Shown here one piece after another: positions 17,506 through 25,984 of a DNA stretch of 64,000 nucleotides. Source of the stretch: Pedobacter sp. MR2016-24 (lineage in GTDB: Bacteria > Bacteroidota > Bacteroidia > Sphingobacteriales > Sphingobacteriaceae); the NCBI RefSeq assembly GCF_026239655.1, contig NZ_JAPIVO010000002.1, positions 682,001 through 746,000 of the forward strand. Direction: 5' to 3'. Every line of letters begins with the position of its first letter. Within the stretch, counting starts at the first letter, position 1. The position numbers were made by a program, and so were the translations under genes. The notes beneath the pieces are model-generated. The model saw nothing but the letters and a program-made list of their open reading frames with translations. It ran no database searches and was not told the origin of the DNA.

Positions 17506-20500
17506 TCATTTATCCCTCATCTTATATCTCGGCAAATTAATATCCTGCTCCTGCGGATAAGGCGCCCTGTTAGTCATGCTCACATCTTCCTGGATATTCT
17601 TGTGCGCCGTAAACTGCTTTTCATCACCAGTTGAAAACCTTGGGTCAGGGATAAAAGGCATTTTTGCCATCTTCACAATCGTAATCGTTGGAAAATGATA
17701 GTCCACTTCCACATTTCCCAGTAACAAATAACAGCCGCCGCCCTGAAATGGATACTGTTTCAACGTATTGGTAAAGTGTGCCGTATCAAACATTTCACCA
17801 TAGCTGTCTATCCAGGTGCCAAAATACATCGGCCCCATTTTAGTAGGAACATGCTTACGTGAAATCAGGTAAGCAATCATCTTCACCTGTTTTTTATGGT
17901 ACAGAGGCAATTCCTTGGCCTGTACAGATCCCCGGTACTTGGTTTGCAGCAAATCAAAAGGGGAGCAGGATACCGGGAAGCTGAGCAACTCAATTTCATC
18001 AAAGGCATCTTCAAATACCGATCTTTCCAGTGTGGGCAGTTTATATTCTTTCACGGGTTCCTGGATCAGCATCAGGTTCCTGTTCTCGGGTTTGAAATTC
18101 ACAAGGATCAGCCTGGCGATGACCAGCAGCTGGTTCTTGGTTTTCCCGGTGAAACGAAATGCGCCGATAAATATCAGGATTTGTATCCCTTCAATGCCGA
18201 TAGGAATGCGGTTAATGAAATCCTCCATCGATTTATAATTTCCATTCCTTTCGCGTTCGGCAACAATTTCCAGTGCAACCTTGCCTTGCAAACCGTCTAA
18301 GTGCATAAAACCCAGGAAAACTTCAATACCATACAAAGTAGTAGTATACTCACTTTTATTGACACAGGGGTTCTGGATATGTGCACCAGACATCCTGGCT
18401 TCATGGACATAAACTTCGGTTCGGTAAAAGCCGCCCATGTTGTTGATCACGGCGACCATAAACTCTATGGGGTAATGCACTTTCAGGTACAAACTCTGGT
18501 AACTCTCCACGGCATAGGATGCGGAATGCGCTTTACAAAAAGAATAGCCGGCAAAGGACTCAATTTGCCGGTAAATCTCTTCGCTCAGTTTCATGGGATG
18601 ACCCTGCTGCGCACAGCTTTCGAAAAAGTGTTCTTTCACTTTCTGCAATGCTTCCTTAGAACGGCCTTTTCCGCTCATCGCCCTGCGCAGGATATCCCCG
18701 TCGGCAGCGGGCAATCCACCATAATGCAGTGCAATTTTGATCACATCTTCCTGGTATACCATGATGCCATAGGTTTCCCCGAGCTGTTCTTTAAATACCT
18801 CATGGAAATACTCAAAGCGATCGGGATAGTTATGCCTGAAGATATATTCTTTCATCATCCCGCTCTGCGCTACACCGGGCCGGATGATCGAAGAGGCGGC
18901 CACCAGGATCTTGTAGTCATTGCATTTGAGTCGCCGTAGCAAACCGCGCATGGCCGGACTTTCAATATAAAAGCAGCCAATGGTTTTTCCTCTTTCCAGG
19001 AATACGTTACAGGCAGCTTCGTTTTTGGAAATGGCATTGTCCCGGATGTCTACCTTTACACCGCGGTTCATCTCAATGAGCTTTACGCTTTCGTCGATAT
19101 GACCTATGCCACGCTGACTGAGGATATCAAACTTCTCAAAACCGATCTCTTCGGCCACATGCATATCAAACTGCACGATAGGGAAGCCCTTGGGCGGCAT
19201 TTCCAGCGTAGTGAAGTTAGTGATCGGTTCTTCGGAAATAATGATGCCACAGGCATGCATACTGCGCTGGTTGGGATACTTCTCCATCATCTCTCCATAT
19301 TTATGTACCTGCTGTACAATGGAGTTTTTATCGTGAAGGTTCATGGGATTGATGGTCAGCGTATCGAGTTCCTCTTTGGGCAGCCCGAATACCTTGCCCA
19401 CCTCCCTTAAGATGGATTTGTATTTAAATTCTACGTTTGTACCACAAAAAGCGACATGTTCTTTCCCGTAGCGGTTAAAGATATATTCCAGGATGGTATC
19501 CCTTTCTTTCCAGCTCCAGTCGATATCGAAATCGGGGGGACTCTTGCGGTTCAGGTTCAGGAAGCGTTCAAAGTACAGATCGAGTTCCAGCGGACAAATG
19601 GCGGTAATGCCCAGGCAATAGCTCACAATACTGTTTGCCCCGCTGCCCCTGCCGATATGCAGGAAGCCCATGCTGTTGCTGTAGCGGATAATGTCCCAGG
19701 TGATCAGGAAATAACCGCTGAATTCCAGCTCATCAATCACCTTGAGTTCTTTTTCCACCCTGGCTGATGCTTCTGTATGGTTTTTTCCATATTTCTTCAG
19801 CAAGCCCTGCCTGGCCAGACTGGAGAGCAGCTCCATATCGCTTTTTTTGTTATTGGTATAATATTTCCGGTTTCTGGGTACGCCAAATTCAAACTCGAAA
19901 TTACAGTCGGCAATGACGGCTTCTGTATTGCGCAGAATCTGCGGGTAATCCTGGTACAGAGCCTTCAGTTTCTCCAGAGGCTGCATAAACTCAGACTTTT
20001 TACAGTAATCGTCTTCACCCAGTTTGGATAAAAGCTGGTTCCGGTCTATGGCCCGCAGAATCCGGTGCAGACTATATTCCTTTTTGGTGCGGTAGGTAAC
20101 CGGCTGCAAAACCACCATTTTGTTGAGATAGCCCTGCCATTTTTGATGGAACAGACCGGGCAGCTGCTCAGGACGTACGCCGATAAACTCATGAGCTTTC
20201 AAACTGGCAGGGATGTTTTCCATAGGGTAGATCACTATTACATGTTCGAAGTCCGGCGCCTGCAGCGGGAGCGGAGTACCTTCAAAATTATGATGGGTGA
20301 GCAGCCGGTTCATTTCGCCCAGACCGGCCTTGTTTTTCGCCAGACCGATAAAATGCAGCCGGTGGTCATACCTGAATTCCATGCCTACCAGTGGTTTAAT
20401 ACCCTTATCCCGGCAGGCCTTGATAAATTCATAGATGCCCGTAACGGTATTGATATCGGTCAGCGCCAGGGTGCTGAGTTTATATTCACTAGCCTGCTCC

Positions 20501-20565
20501 ACCAGTTCGGACAGGGGGATCGTGCCATAGCGAAGGCTGTGGAAGGAATGACAGTTCAGGTACAT
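17506..20565 (-). CDS. dnaE: Error-prone DnaE-type DNA polymerase III alpha subunit
   Basis: 1019 residues from the ATG at 20565; an in-frame ATG at 20616 lies inside the dinB 3' end and adds a non-conserved tail. The PHP domain starts with the metal-binding HSFH (NCHSFHSLRYGTIPL). The palm carries PPDFDIDW near residue 343, with GRGSGANSIVSYCLGI before it. HhH and OB-like regions follow (YLISRKHVPTKMGPMYFGTW). It lies 11 bp after dinB, as in bacterial mutagenesis cassettes where the pair performs translesion synthesis after DNA damage. Residues ~484-830 are duplicated as a fragment at 4855-5897. The 17244-17505 spacer beyond its stop shows no supportable gene. Confidence 0.9.
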   Translation of the reverse strand: MYLNCHSFHSLRYGTIPLSELVEQASEYKLSTLALTDINTVTGIYEFIKACRDKGIKPLVGMEFRYDHRLHFIGLAKNKAGLGEMNRLLTHHNFEGTPLPLQAPDFEHVIVIYPMENIPASLKAHEFIGVRPEQLPGLFHQKWQGYLNKMVVLQPVTYRTKKEYSLHRILRAIDRNQLLSKLGEDDYCKKSEFMQPLEKLKALYQDYPQILRNTEAVIADCNFEFEFGVPRNRKYYTNNKKSDMELLSSLARQGLLKKYGKNHTEASARVEKELKVIDELEFSGYFLITWDIIRYSNSMGFLHIGRGSGANSIVSYCLGITAICPLELDLYFERFLNLNRKSPPDFDIDWSWKERDTILEYIFNRYGKEHVAFCGTNVEFKYKSILREVGKVFGLPKEELDTLTINPMNLHDKNSIVQQVHKYGEMMEKYPNQRSMHACGIIISEEPITNFTTLEMPPKGFPIVQFDMHVAEEIGFEKFDILSQRGIGHIDESVKLIEMNRGVKVDIRDNAISKNEAACNVFLERGKTIGCFYIESPAMRGLLRRLKCNDYKILVAASSIIRPGVAQSGMMKEYIFRHNYPDRFEYFHEVFKEQLGETYGIMVYQEDVIKIALHYGGLPAADGDILRRAMSGKGRSKEALQKVKEHFFESCAQQGHPMKLSEEIYRQIESFAGYSFCKAHSASYAVESYQSLYLKVHYPIEFMVAVINNMGGFYRTEVYVHEARMSGAHIQNPCVNKSEYTTTLYGIEVFLGFMHLDGLQGKVALEIVAERERNGNYKSMEDFINRIPIGIEGIQILIFIGAFRFTGKTKNQLLVIARLILVNFKPENRNLMLIQEPVKEYKLPTLERSVFEDAFDEIELLSFPVSCSPFDLLQTKYRGSVQAKELPLYHKKQVKMIAYLISRKHVPTKMGPMYFGTWIDSYGEMFDTAHFTNTLKQYPFQGGGCYLLLGNVEVDYHFPTITIVKMAKMPFIPDPRFSTGDEKQFTAHKNIQEDVSMTNRAPYPQEQDINLPRYKMRDK
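18104..19056. repeat. 953-bp direct repeat, copy 2 (inside dnaE)
   Basis: Matches 4885-5837 with no difference seen, in the same orientation, with diverged but alignable flanks. The two copies flank ~12.3 kb carrying the whole reverse-strand SusCD locus and the AraC operon, so recombination between them could delete or amplify that segment. Confidence 0.85.
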
Positions 20566-20576
20566 ATTGAAACGTT

Positions 20577-21737
20577 TTAGTTTTTGGATCTTTTTTTCAA
20601 TACTGCACCGGCACAACGTGCCACAGCGTCTGCGCCGAAACGCAGCTTCATTTTGTCCATTGCCTGGTAAAGCGCCATGATTTCCACCGTATCTTCAAAC
20701 AGGTTGATCTGATGGGTGCCGCGCACCAGCCCGCTCAGCTGTATGCCGATCAGGCGAAGCCGCATCCTCCGCTGGTAGAGTTTCTCAAACAGCTCGCTGA
20801 CTACCCGGTTCAGCGTATGGTCGGCAGAAGTATAAGGGATTTTACATTGTTTGGTTTCGGTATCAAAATTGGCGTACCTGATTTTCACGGTTACGGTAGA
20901 AGTGAGCCAGTTTTCTGAGCGGAGCTGAAAGGCCAGTTTCTCTACCATGCCCACCATTAATGATTTGAGTTTCGGGATATCTATGGTATCCTGATCAAAG
21001 GTATGCTCTTTGGAGATGGACTTTCTTTCGGTATAAGGTTCTACAGGATGGTTGTCTATCCCGTTCGCTTTTTTCCATAACTCCAGTCCGTTTTTACCGA
21101 TCATCTGCTGCAATACTTCTGCCGGCATTTCAGAGAGGGTCTGGATATTGCGGATGCCAATGCGGGACAATAAATTGAAGGTCACTTCCCCCAGCATCGG
21201 GATCTTGCGTATAGAGAGCGGGTTTAAAAAGGAGCGCACCATCGGCTGCGGAATTTCGAGGTTGCGTTTTTGTTTGCTCTCGCCGGTGCCGATCTTGGAA
21301 ACGGTTTTGTTCACGGACAGGGCAAAGCTGATGGGCAGGCCTGTTTCTTTGGTGATGGAGGCGGACAATTCAGTTGTCCAATTGTAGGCACCAAAGAACT
21401 GATCCATACCGGTGATGTCGAGATAAAACTCATCAATACTGGCTTTCTCCATTACCGGGGCTTTTTCCTGAATCACCGAGGTAACGGTATGGGATAACCT
21501 GGAATAGAGTTCCATATCTCCCTTGATGATTTTGGCCTGTGGACAAAGGTTCATGGCCATCTTGATAGGCATGGCTGAGCGTACGCCAAAATATCTTGCC
21601 TCATAGGAGCAGGAGGCCACCACGCCCCGGTCGCCACCCCCAATAATCAGCGGTATCCCATTCAGCTGCGAATTGGTTAACCTTTCACACGACACAAAAA
21701 AGGTGTCTAAATCCATATGCACTATCGCTCTCTCCAT
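20577..21737 (-). CDS. dinB: Y-family DNA polymerase (DinB / Pol IV type)
   Basis: 386 residues. The catalytic motifs are plain: HMDLDTFFVSCE at the N-terminus, SYEARYFGVRSAMP, and EKASIDEFYLDITG with the SxDE catalytic acids. A thumb HhH (LSRIGIRNIQTLSEMP) and a little-finger domain follow. It copies past DNA lesions with low fidelity. It is the first gene of the dinB-dnaE unit and shares a 79-bp divergent promoter region with an XRE regulator. Two 17-bp palindromes there suggest repression by that regulator. Confidence 0.92.
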   Translation of the reverse strand: MERAIVHMDLDTFFVSCERLTNSQLNGIPLIIGGGDRGVVASCSYEARYFGVRSAMPIKMAMNLCPQAKIIKGDMELYSRLSHTVTSVIQEKAPVMEKASIDEFYLDITGMDQFFGAYNWTTELSASITKETGLPISFALSVNKTVSKIGTGESKQKRNLEIPQPMVRSFLNPLSIRKIPMLGEVTFNLLSRIGIRNIQTLSEMPAEVLQQMIGKNGLELWKKANGIDNHPVEPYTERKSISKEHTFDQDTIDIPKLKSLMVGMVEKLAFQLRSENWLTSTVTVKIRYANFDTETKQCKIPYTSADHTLNRVVSELFEKLYQRRMRLRLIGIQLSGLVRGTHQINLFEDTVEIMALYQAMDKMKLRFGADAVARCAGAVLKKRSKN

Positions 21738-21745
21738 AAATAATA

Positions 21746-21762
21746 TGCTAAATTATTTAGCA
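21746..21762. promoter_or_regulatory. Palindromic operator upstream of dinB
   Basis: TGCTAAATTATTTAGCA is a perfect inverted repeat with 8-bp arms around one central base, 9 bp upstream of the dinB start. Its TGCTA/TAGCA half-sites recur at 21800-21816. The spacing between the two centres is 54 bp, about five helical turns. Confidence 0.6.
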
Positions 21763-21799
21763 AAATTAATGGGTGTTATGACTTTTTTATTATTTTTGG

Positions 21800-21816
21800 T
21801 GCTATAAATATTAGCA
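21800..21816. promoter_or_regulatory. Second palindromic operator, abutting the XRE start codon
   Basis: TGCTATAAATATTAGCA has the same length and the same TGCTA/TAGCA half-sites as the site at 21746-21762, and ends one base before the ATG of the XRE gene. A protein bound here would block the regulator gene itself, suggesting autoregulation. Confidence 0.55.
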
Positions 21817-22098
21817 ATGTCACTCCTTTCAGAAAACTTACGGTATTTGAGAGCACAAAAAAAGTGCGCCCAGCAGCAGGTAGCCAATGATTTAATCATT
21901 AGCAGGGGACGATATAGCAAGTATGAAGACGGAAAATCTGAACCCCCGCTGGAGATTTTAAAACGGATTTCGGGGTATTATCATGTGAGTATAGACCTGA
22001 TGGTTTCTGTTGATCTGAGGAAAATTCATATGCATGATTTAGCGGCCTTGGAGGAAAACAGGATGCTGCTAACGGAGTTGCTGAATCTCCATAAATAG
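21817..22098 (+). CDS. Small XRE-family HTH regulator of the mutagenesis cassette
   Basis: 93 residues. It is almost entirely a Cro/CI-type HTH domain: LSENLRYLRAQKKCAQQQVANDL, then ISRGRYSKYEDGKSEPPLEILKRISGYY. The C-terminal ~30 residues are helical. There is no S24/LexA peptidase domain, which damage-responsive repressors normally use for self-cleavage, so release would need another protein or ligand. It is divergent from dinB-dnaE with two matching palindromes between, and probably represses both directions. That role is inferred. Confidence 0.8.
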   Translation: MSLLSENLRYLRAQKKCAQQQVANDLIISRGRYSKYEDGKSEPPLEILKRISGYYHVSIDLMVSVDLRKIHMHDLAALEENRMLLTELLNLHK

Positions 22099-22287
22099 GA
22101 TTTATTGAACATCATGATCCTGTGGATTTAATGTTCTTAGTGACACCAAATAATCCTCTGTCAGATTTGGGTTAGCGTCACAATAAAGACTAGCAGACAG
22201 CAGCATTAAGGCTCTTCTTTTATTTACTTTTCTGCATAAAATCTGGACTTCGATAAAAACTCTTCCACAGAAAAGGGGGCGGGACAT

Positions 22288-22638
22288 CTATTTGACAGAA
22301 CTTTTTAAAGTTTCTATGTTATCTTCTCCCCATTGTCCCATCGAATTAATTACCGGCATCAGAGATTGTCCTAAATCTGTCAACTGATATTCGACACGTG
22401 GTACGGTTTCGTTATAAACCTTTTTTTTTATTAAGTTATGCATCAACATTTCCCCGAGCTGGGCGTCCAGAACACGACGTGTGGCTTGAGGGATACTGCG
22501 CGAAATTTCGCCAGGGCGTGTAATTCCATCATTTATCCGTATAAGCAGTGCTATTTTCCACCTGCCATGGAGGATTTTCCGTATATATTCATGCCCACAA
22601 TCGAGAAGCGGAATCTTACGTATATATTGAGTTGCCAT
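22288..22638 (-). CDS. HxlR-family transcriptional regulator
   Basis: 116 residues with the HxlR winged-helix pattern: HGRWKIALLIRINDGITRPGEI, RRVLDAQLGEMLMHNLI, and VEYQLTDLGQSLMPVI. It starts with LLDCGHEYIRK, where the cysteine could be redox-sensing as in other HxlR/YodB-type proteins. It is divergent from the alcohol-dehydrogenase-like gene at 22737 (98 bp apart) and probably controls it. The 190 bp after its stop show only an unsupported short frame. Confidence 0.85.
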   Translation of the reverse strand: MATQYIRKIPLLDCGHEYIRKILHGRWKIALLIRINDGITRPGEISRSIPQATRRVLDAQLGEMLMHNLIKKKVYNETVPRVEYQLTDLGQSLMPVINSMGQWGEDNIETLKSSVK

Positions 22639-22736
22639 ATGTCAAAAATAAGCAATATTCATTTTACTTCAGACATAGATAAATTTATCGGGGGTTGTGC
22701 TTGCCAGTATGCTTCCCCAACTTTGTAGAAAAAAAA

Positions 22737-23768
22737 ATGAACTATAAAGGAAAGAAAATGAGAAGCTGGCAGATGGATGCCATAGGACAAGATCAGCTTG
22801 AACTACGGGATGTAGATATACCGCAGGCAGGACAGGGAGAAGTTTTGGTGAAAGTTGCTGCTGTTGCTCTAAATTACCGCGACAAAATGATCATCGAAAC
22901 CGGACGTGGCCTTGCGCTTAATTTCCCTTTTACCCCCGGCTCCGATTTGGCAGGAACGGTAGTTGCACTCGGCTATGGTGTCACCAGTCTAGTTATCGGT
23001 GACCGAGTAATTTCTACAGCGTCACCAGATTGGATTGATGGTATAAGGCCCGGTAACGCCCGATCACCATTTTACCGCACACTTGGCGGTTATTATCTAG
23101 GAGTGTTGTCAGAGTATATCGTGTTACCCGAAGCATGGTTTGTCAAAGCTCCTTCGAGCCTCAACAACGCACAGGCCAGTACTCTGCCAGTTGCGGGACT
23201 GACAGCTTGGTTTGCACTTGCAGAACGGGCACATGTCTGCGCAGGTGATACCGTATTGATCCCGAGCACAGGTGGAGTCGCCTTATTTGGTCTGCAGATT
23301 GCTAAAGCGCATGGGGCAGAAACGATAGTCTGCGGCAGTGCTAAAAATGAGAAACGGACAAAAGAACTGGGTGCAGATCATTATGTAAATAAGGATAGGG
23401 ACGACTGGATGGAAGTAGTACTTAATATTACTAATGACCGCGGGGTTGATGTGGTTCTGGAAGTTATAGGTGGTGCAAATTTGGGAAGGTCTGTAGAACT
23501 AACTGCCGTTGGTGGACGCATATGCCAAATCGGTGCTTTGGATGGTTTCGATTTACTTGCTCCTGCAATGCCTTTAATGCTTAAAGATATTACGATACAT
23601 GGTATCGGTACAGGTTCACGTCGGGGTCTGGAGAATTTAATTCGTGCAGTAGACCGGACGGGACTGAAGCCCGTGATCGAAACCACCTATTTGCTTGCTG
23701 ACCTACCTTTAGCGCTCGATCATTTAGCCAAAGGTGCATTTGGCAAAATAGTTATCGAACTGGAATAA
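22737..23768 (+). CDS. NAD(P)-dependent alcohol dehydrogenase-like (MDR, quinone-reductase type)
   Basis: About 343 residues; an ATG at 22758 (MRSWQMDAIG) preceded by AAAGGA is an equally likely start. The GroES-like half has LNYRDKMI and FPFTPGSDLAGTVVALG. The Rossmann half has LIPSTGGVALFGLQIAKAHGA, GADHYVNK and VVLEVIGG. The usual zinc-binding cysteine/histidine set is not present, which fits the zinc-free quinone-reductase/crotonyl branch of the MDR superfamily. It is divergent from an HxlR regulator. The substrate is probably a small carbonyl or quinone compound; the exact one is unknown. Confidence 0.85.
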   Translation: MNYKGKKMRSWQMDAIGQDQLELRDVDIPQAGQGEVLVKVAAVALNYRDKMIIETGRGLALNFPFTPGSDLAGTVVALGYGVTSLVIGDRVISTASPDWIDGIRPGNARSPFYRTLGGYYLGVLSEYIVLPEAWFVKAPSSLNNAQASTLPVAGLTAWFALAERAHVCAGDTVLIPSTGGVALFGLQIAKAHGAETIVCGSAKNEKRTKELGADHYVNKDRDDWMEVVLNITNDRGVDVVLEVIGGANLGRSVELTAVGGRICQIGALDGFDLLAPAMPLMLKDITIHGIGTGSRRGLENLIRAVDRTGLKPVIETTYLLADLPLALDHLAKGAFGKIVIELE

Positions 23769-23786
23769 ACTTGTAGTTTGAAAATG

Positions 23787-23825
23787 CTGCTGCAGCTTTG
23801 CCTAATAAAACTGCAGCAGTGTTTT
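23787..23825. terminator. Bidirectional terminator between converging genes
   Basis: Arms CTGCTGCAG (23787-23795) and CTGCAGCAG (23811-23819) are flanked by AAAAT on the left and TGTTTT on the right, so a T tract follows the stem on both strands. It lies between the MDR gene (plus) and the NAD(P)H oxidoreductase gene (minus). Confidence 0.65.
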
Positions 23826-23834
23826 AATGAAATC

Positions 23835-24407
23835 CTAGATAGATACTGAGCCAGGTGTTGGTTCAAGGTGTTCGAGGATCTTAATTATCTTTTGTGCATG
23901 ATGTTTAGCGTTTCTTTTAACTTTCTCTTCCGTAAAAGCTTCTACATTAAGCGATGCGCCAAAGAAACAGACCGGCTCTATGTAATTCATTTGAGCATAA
24001 ATTGCGGTATGTTCCAAGCTTTTACAAAACTCATAAATCCGCATATGGTGTTTACCTGATAGCTGATATTCCTTCTCCGCAGCACCGACTGTGAAACTGG
24101 GGATAATAGTCTTACCTTTTAGCTTATCACCTTGTGACCCGTAGGCGAACTGGTATGCGAAAACCTCATCGATCCAGTGCTTCAAGATTGCCGGTAAATT
24201 GAGCCAGTAAAAAGGATACTGAAGGAGTATCGTATCATGACGGAGTAGTGCCTCCTGTTCCGCCTGAACATCAATCCTGTAATCAGGATATAGACGGTGT
24301 ATATCTCTTACTTCGTGATGCTGATTACTGCTTTGCAGTTCTTCTATGATCGTTTTATTAGCTAAGGAACTATTATAACGCGGATGTGCTAAAATGATTA
24401 ATGCCAT
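23835..24407 (-). CDS. Flavodoxin-fold NAD(P)H (quinone) oxidoreductase
   Basis: 190 residues with the NQO/KefF/MdaB-type layout: LIILAHPRYNSSLANKTII at the N-terminus, LLQYPFYWLNLPAILKHWIDEVF for the flavin/quinone site, and LKGKTIIPSFTVGAAEKEY. It should transfer two electrons from NAD(P)H to quinones or similar electrophiles using bound FMN or FAD. It is divergent from an HxlR regulator with facing promoters, a usual arrangement for quinone-responsive control. Confidence 0.85.
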   Translation of the reverse strand: MALIILAHPRYNSSLANKTIIEELQSSNQHHEVRDIHRLYPDYRIDVQAEQEALLRHDTILLQYPFYWLNLPAILKHWIDEVFAYQFAYGSQGDKLKGKTIIPSFTVGAAEKEYQLSGKHHMRIYEFCKSLEHTAIYAQMNYIEPVCFFGASLNVEAFTEEKVKRNAKHHAQKIIKILEHLEPTPGSVSI

Positions 24408-24426
24408 ACTATATAAATTATAGTTG

Positions 24427-24477
24427 CAAAACTATTGATGGCTAAATACATTTGCAATAACTATCAATTATGATAGG
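24427..24477. promoter_or_regulatory. Divergent promoter pair with palindromic operators
   Basis: TACATTTG at 24447-24454 is a plus-strand TAnnTTTG -7 box. On the minus strand TAGTTTTG (24434-24427) serves the oxidoreductase gene. Each has a TTG about 20 bp upstream. Two palindromes overlap the region: ATAGTT-GCAA-AACTAT around 24422-24435 and CTATCA-ATTA-TGATAG near 24461-24476, likely HxlR sites. Promoter consensus is known for Bacteroidota; use here is inferred. Confidence 0.5.
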
Positions 24478-24487
24478 TGGAAATATT

Positions 24488-24850
24488 ATGAACTATCTCA
24501 AGTTAAATGACAAGATATATCCATGTGGCGTAAGCCTGGCCATGGATTTACTCGGCGGGAAGTGGAAAGCTGTTATCCTTTATTTTCTAAAAGATGGCGA
24601 GAAAAGATATAATGAACTGCGTAAAGAGATAACAACGATTACCGAAATGACATTAAGTCTGCAGCTAAGACAAATGGAGCATGACGGTTTGATTTCCAGA
24701 ACGGTGCATGGTGATAAGCCACCGGTCAAAGTAATTTATCGATTGACCGACCTCGGTAAGACGACTATTCCCATGCTGCTTGCCGTGAACGATTGGGGGA
24801 AGCGACTCGCCAAAGAAAGCGGTGAGATTTTAGGTAACCTGCAAGTTTAA
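24488..24850 (+). CDS. HxlR-family transcriptional regulator
   Basis: 120 residues from the ATG at 24488, which has AGGTGG upstream; an ATG at 24470 lies inside a probable operator palindrome and is less likely. It shows the HxlR signature: PCGVSLAMDLLGGKWKAVILYFLKDG, RYNELRKEI, MTLSLQLRQMEHDGLI and YRLTDLGKT. The cysteine near residue 12 is at the position often used for sensing quinones or aldehydes. It probably represses itself and the divergent flavodoxin-fold oxidoreductase. Confidence 0.88.
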   Translation: MNYLKLNDKIYPCGVSLAMDLLGGKWKAVILYFLKDGEKRYNELRKEITTITEMTLSLQLRQMEHDGLISRTVHGDKPPVKVIYRLTDLGKTTIPMLLAVNDWGKRLAKESGEILGNLQV

Positions 24851-25070
24851 AATTCTGAGCAATGTTGTTCTAACAAACTCGTCAAGAACTGCCTAACTTC
24901 ATTGCTACTTATTTGTTATCATGCAAAGCTCGGGAGCGGCAAGCAAGCAAGCGTTTGTAGACCAAAATCCTATTGTTGTAGCCATAATGGAATACTTTTT
25001 ATTAAGGCAGCAACTCGGGCAAGGCACCTGGATCTCATCCTTCTTTTAAGTTGCTGCCGGTAAAATGATA

Positions 25071-25958
25071 TTAAGCTTGTGTGTACCTGTTTTTGAACTC
25101 CTCCGCAAACTGTTCCAGCTTAACCTTTCCTATCACATTGCAGTCTGTGCTGAAAAAGTCGTTCATGATAAGGCCATTTTGCACGCCCTGGCCCATTTCT
25201 ATAATAAGGCCAACTAACTCCGCCGACATACCGGCAGAGCGCATGCCTTGATTTAGCTGCTCGTCAGGTATTGCTGTCCATGTAAGTTCCGGGTGGCCTA
25301 TAGCTTTGCCGAACAATGCAGCAAGCTGATCACCTGTTGCCACGTCGCTCACCACATATTTCACTTCAAAACCATCCCCTTTAGCCTGCAGCGCTTCAGC
25401 TATTGCCGAAGCCAGATCATCGGGGTGCGTTAACGCCAGCCTGATATCTCCGCTGTAATTATTACCGAATACGTTCCGGCTTTTGATCTGCGGAATGTCC
25501 CTCAGAAAATTAACATAGAAAAATCCTGAGCGAATGACGGTTACATCAACACCATTAAGCTGGCGGAAGATATTTTCAACCCGGTGAACGCCTTGTATCG
25601 GGCCGTTGCCTGACGCTGCATCTGCACCCACGCTGCTTAACAACACTACCCGGTTGATGCCTGCTGCTTTGACAGCATCAGCATAAGCCTGACCAGCATC
25701 TGCGATGTTTTGTATAAAGTTACTGGTGCCTATGGATGGCGGCATCATGGTGTACACGGCATCAGCACCGCTGAATGCCCGGGTCAGAAACAATGCGTCG
25801 CTGATGGAACCTACGGCAGCTTTAGCGCCTAATGCTTCAATATCGCTTATTTTGTCATCCTTGGTAGTGATGACGGTGACTTCATGACCTGCTGCGATAA
25901 GTTGTTTTACTAATGGTTGGGCTATATTTCCTAATGAGCCTGTTGTGGTGATTTTCAT
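25071..25958 (-). CDS. NmrA-type NAD(P)-binding reductase/sensor
   Basis: 295 residues. It opens with TTGSLGNIAQPLVKQLIAAGH (Rossmann strand and glycine motif), has VVLLSSVGADAASGNG and VTVIRSGFFYVNFL, and lacks the YxxxK catalytic pair of classical SDRs, as expected for NmrA-like proteins. It is a paralogue of the frameshifted gene at 14855-15836 and keeps the C-terminal part intact. It is last in a minus-strand unit after an AraC regulator and an old yellow enzyme (26-bp gap). It probably handles NAD(P)H-linked reduction of an unknown electrophile. The 220 bp beyond its stop hold no feature I can support. Confidence 0.85.
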   Translation of the reverse strand: MKITTTGSLGNIAQPLVKQLIAAGHEVTVITTKDDKISDIEALGAKAAVGSISDALFLTRAFSGADAVYTMMPPSIGTSNFIQNIADAGQAYADAVKAAGINRVVLLSSVGADAASGNGPIQGVHRVENIFRQLNGVDVTVIRSGFFYVNFLRDIPQIKSRNVFGNNYSGDIRLALTHPDDLASAIAEALQAKGDGFEVKYVVSDVATGDQLAALFGKAIGHPELTWTAIPDEQLNQGMRSAGMSAELVGLIIEMGQGVQNGLIMNDFFSTDCNVIGKVKLEQFAEEFKNRYTQA

Positions 25959-25984
25959 GGTGATGTATGTTTAAAAGTTAATGA

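Noticed and set aside
22102..22287. 61-residue minus-strand frame after the HxlR gene
   Set aside because: No conserved pattern and odd composition; likely chance.
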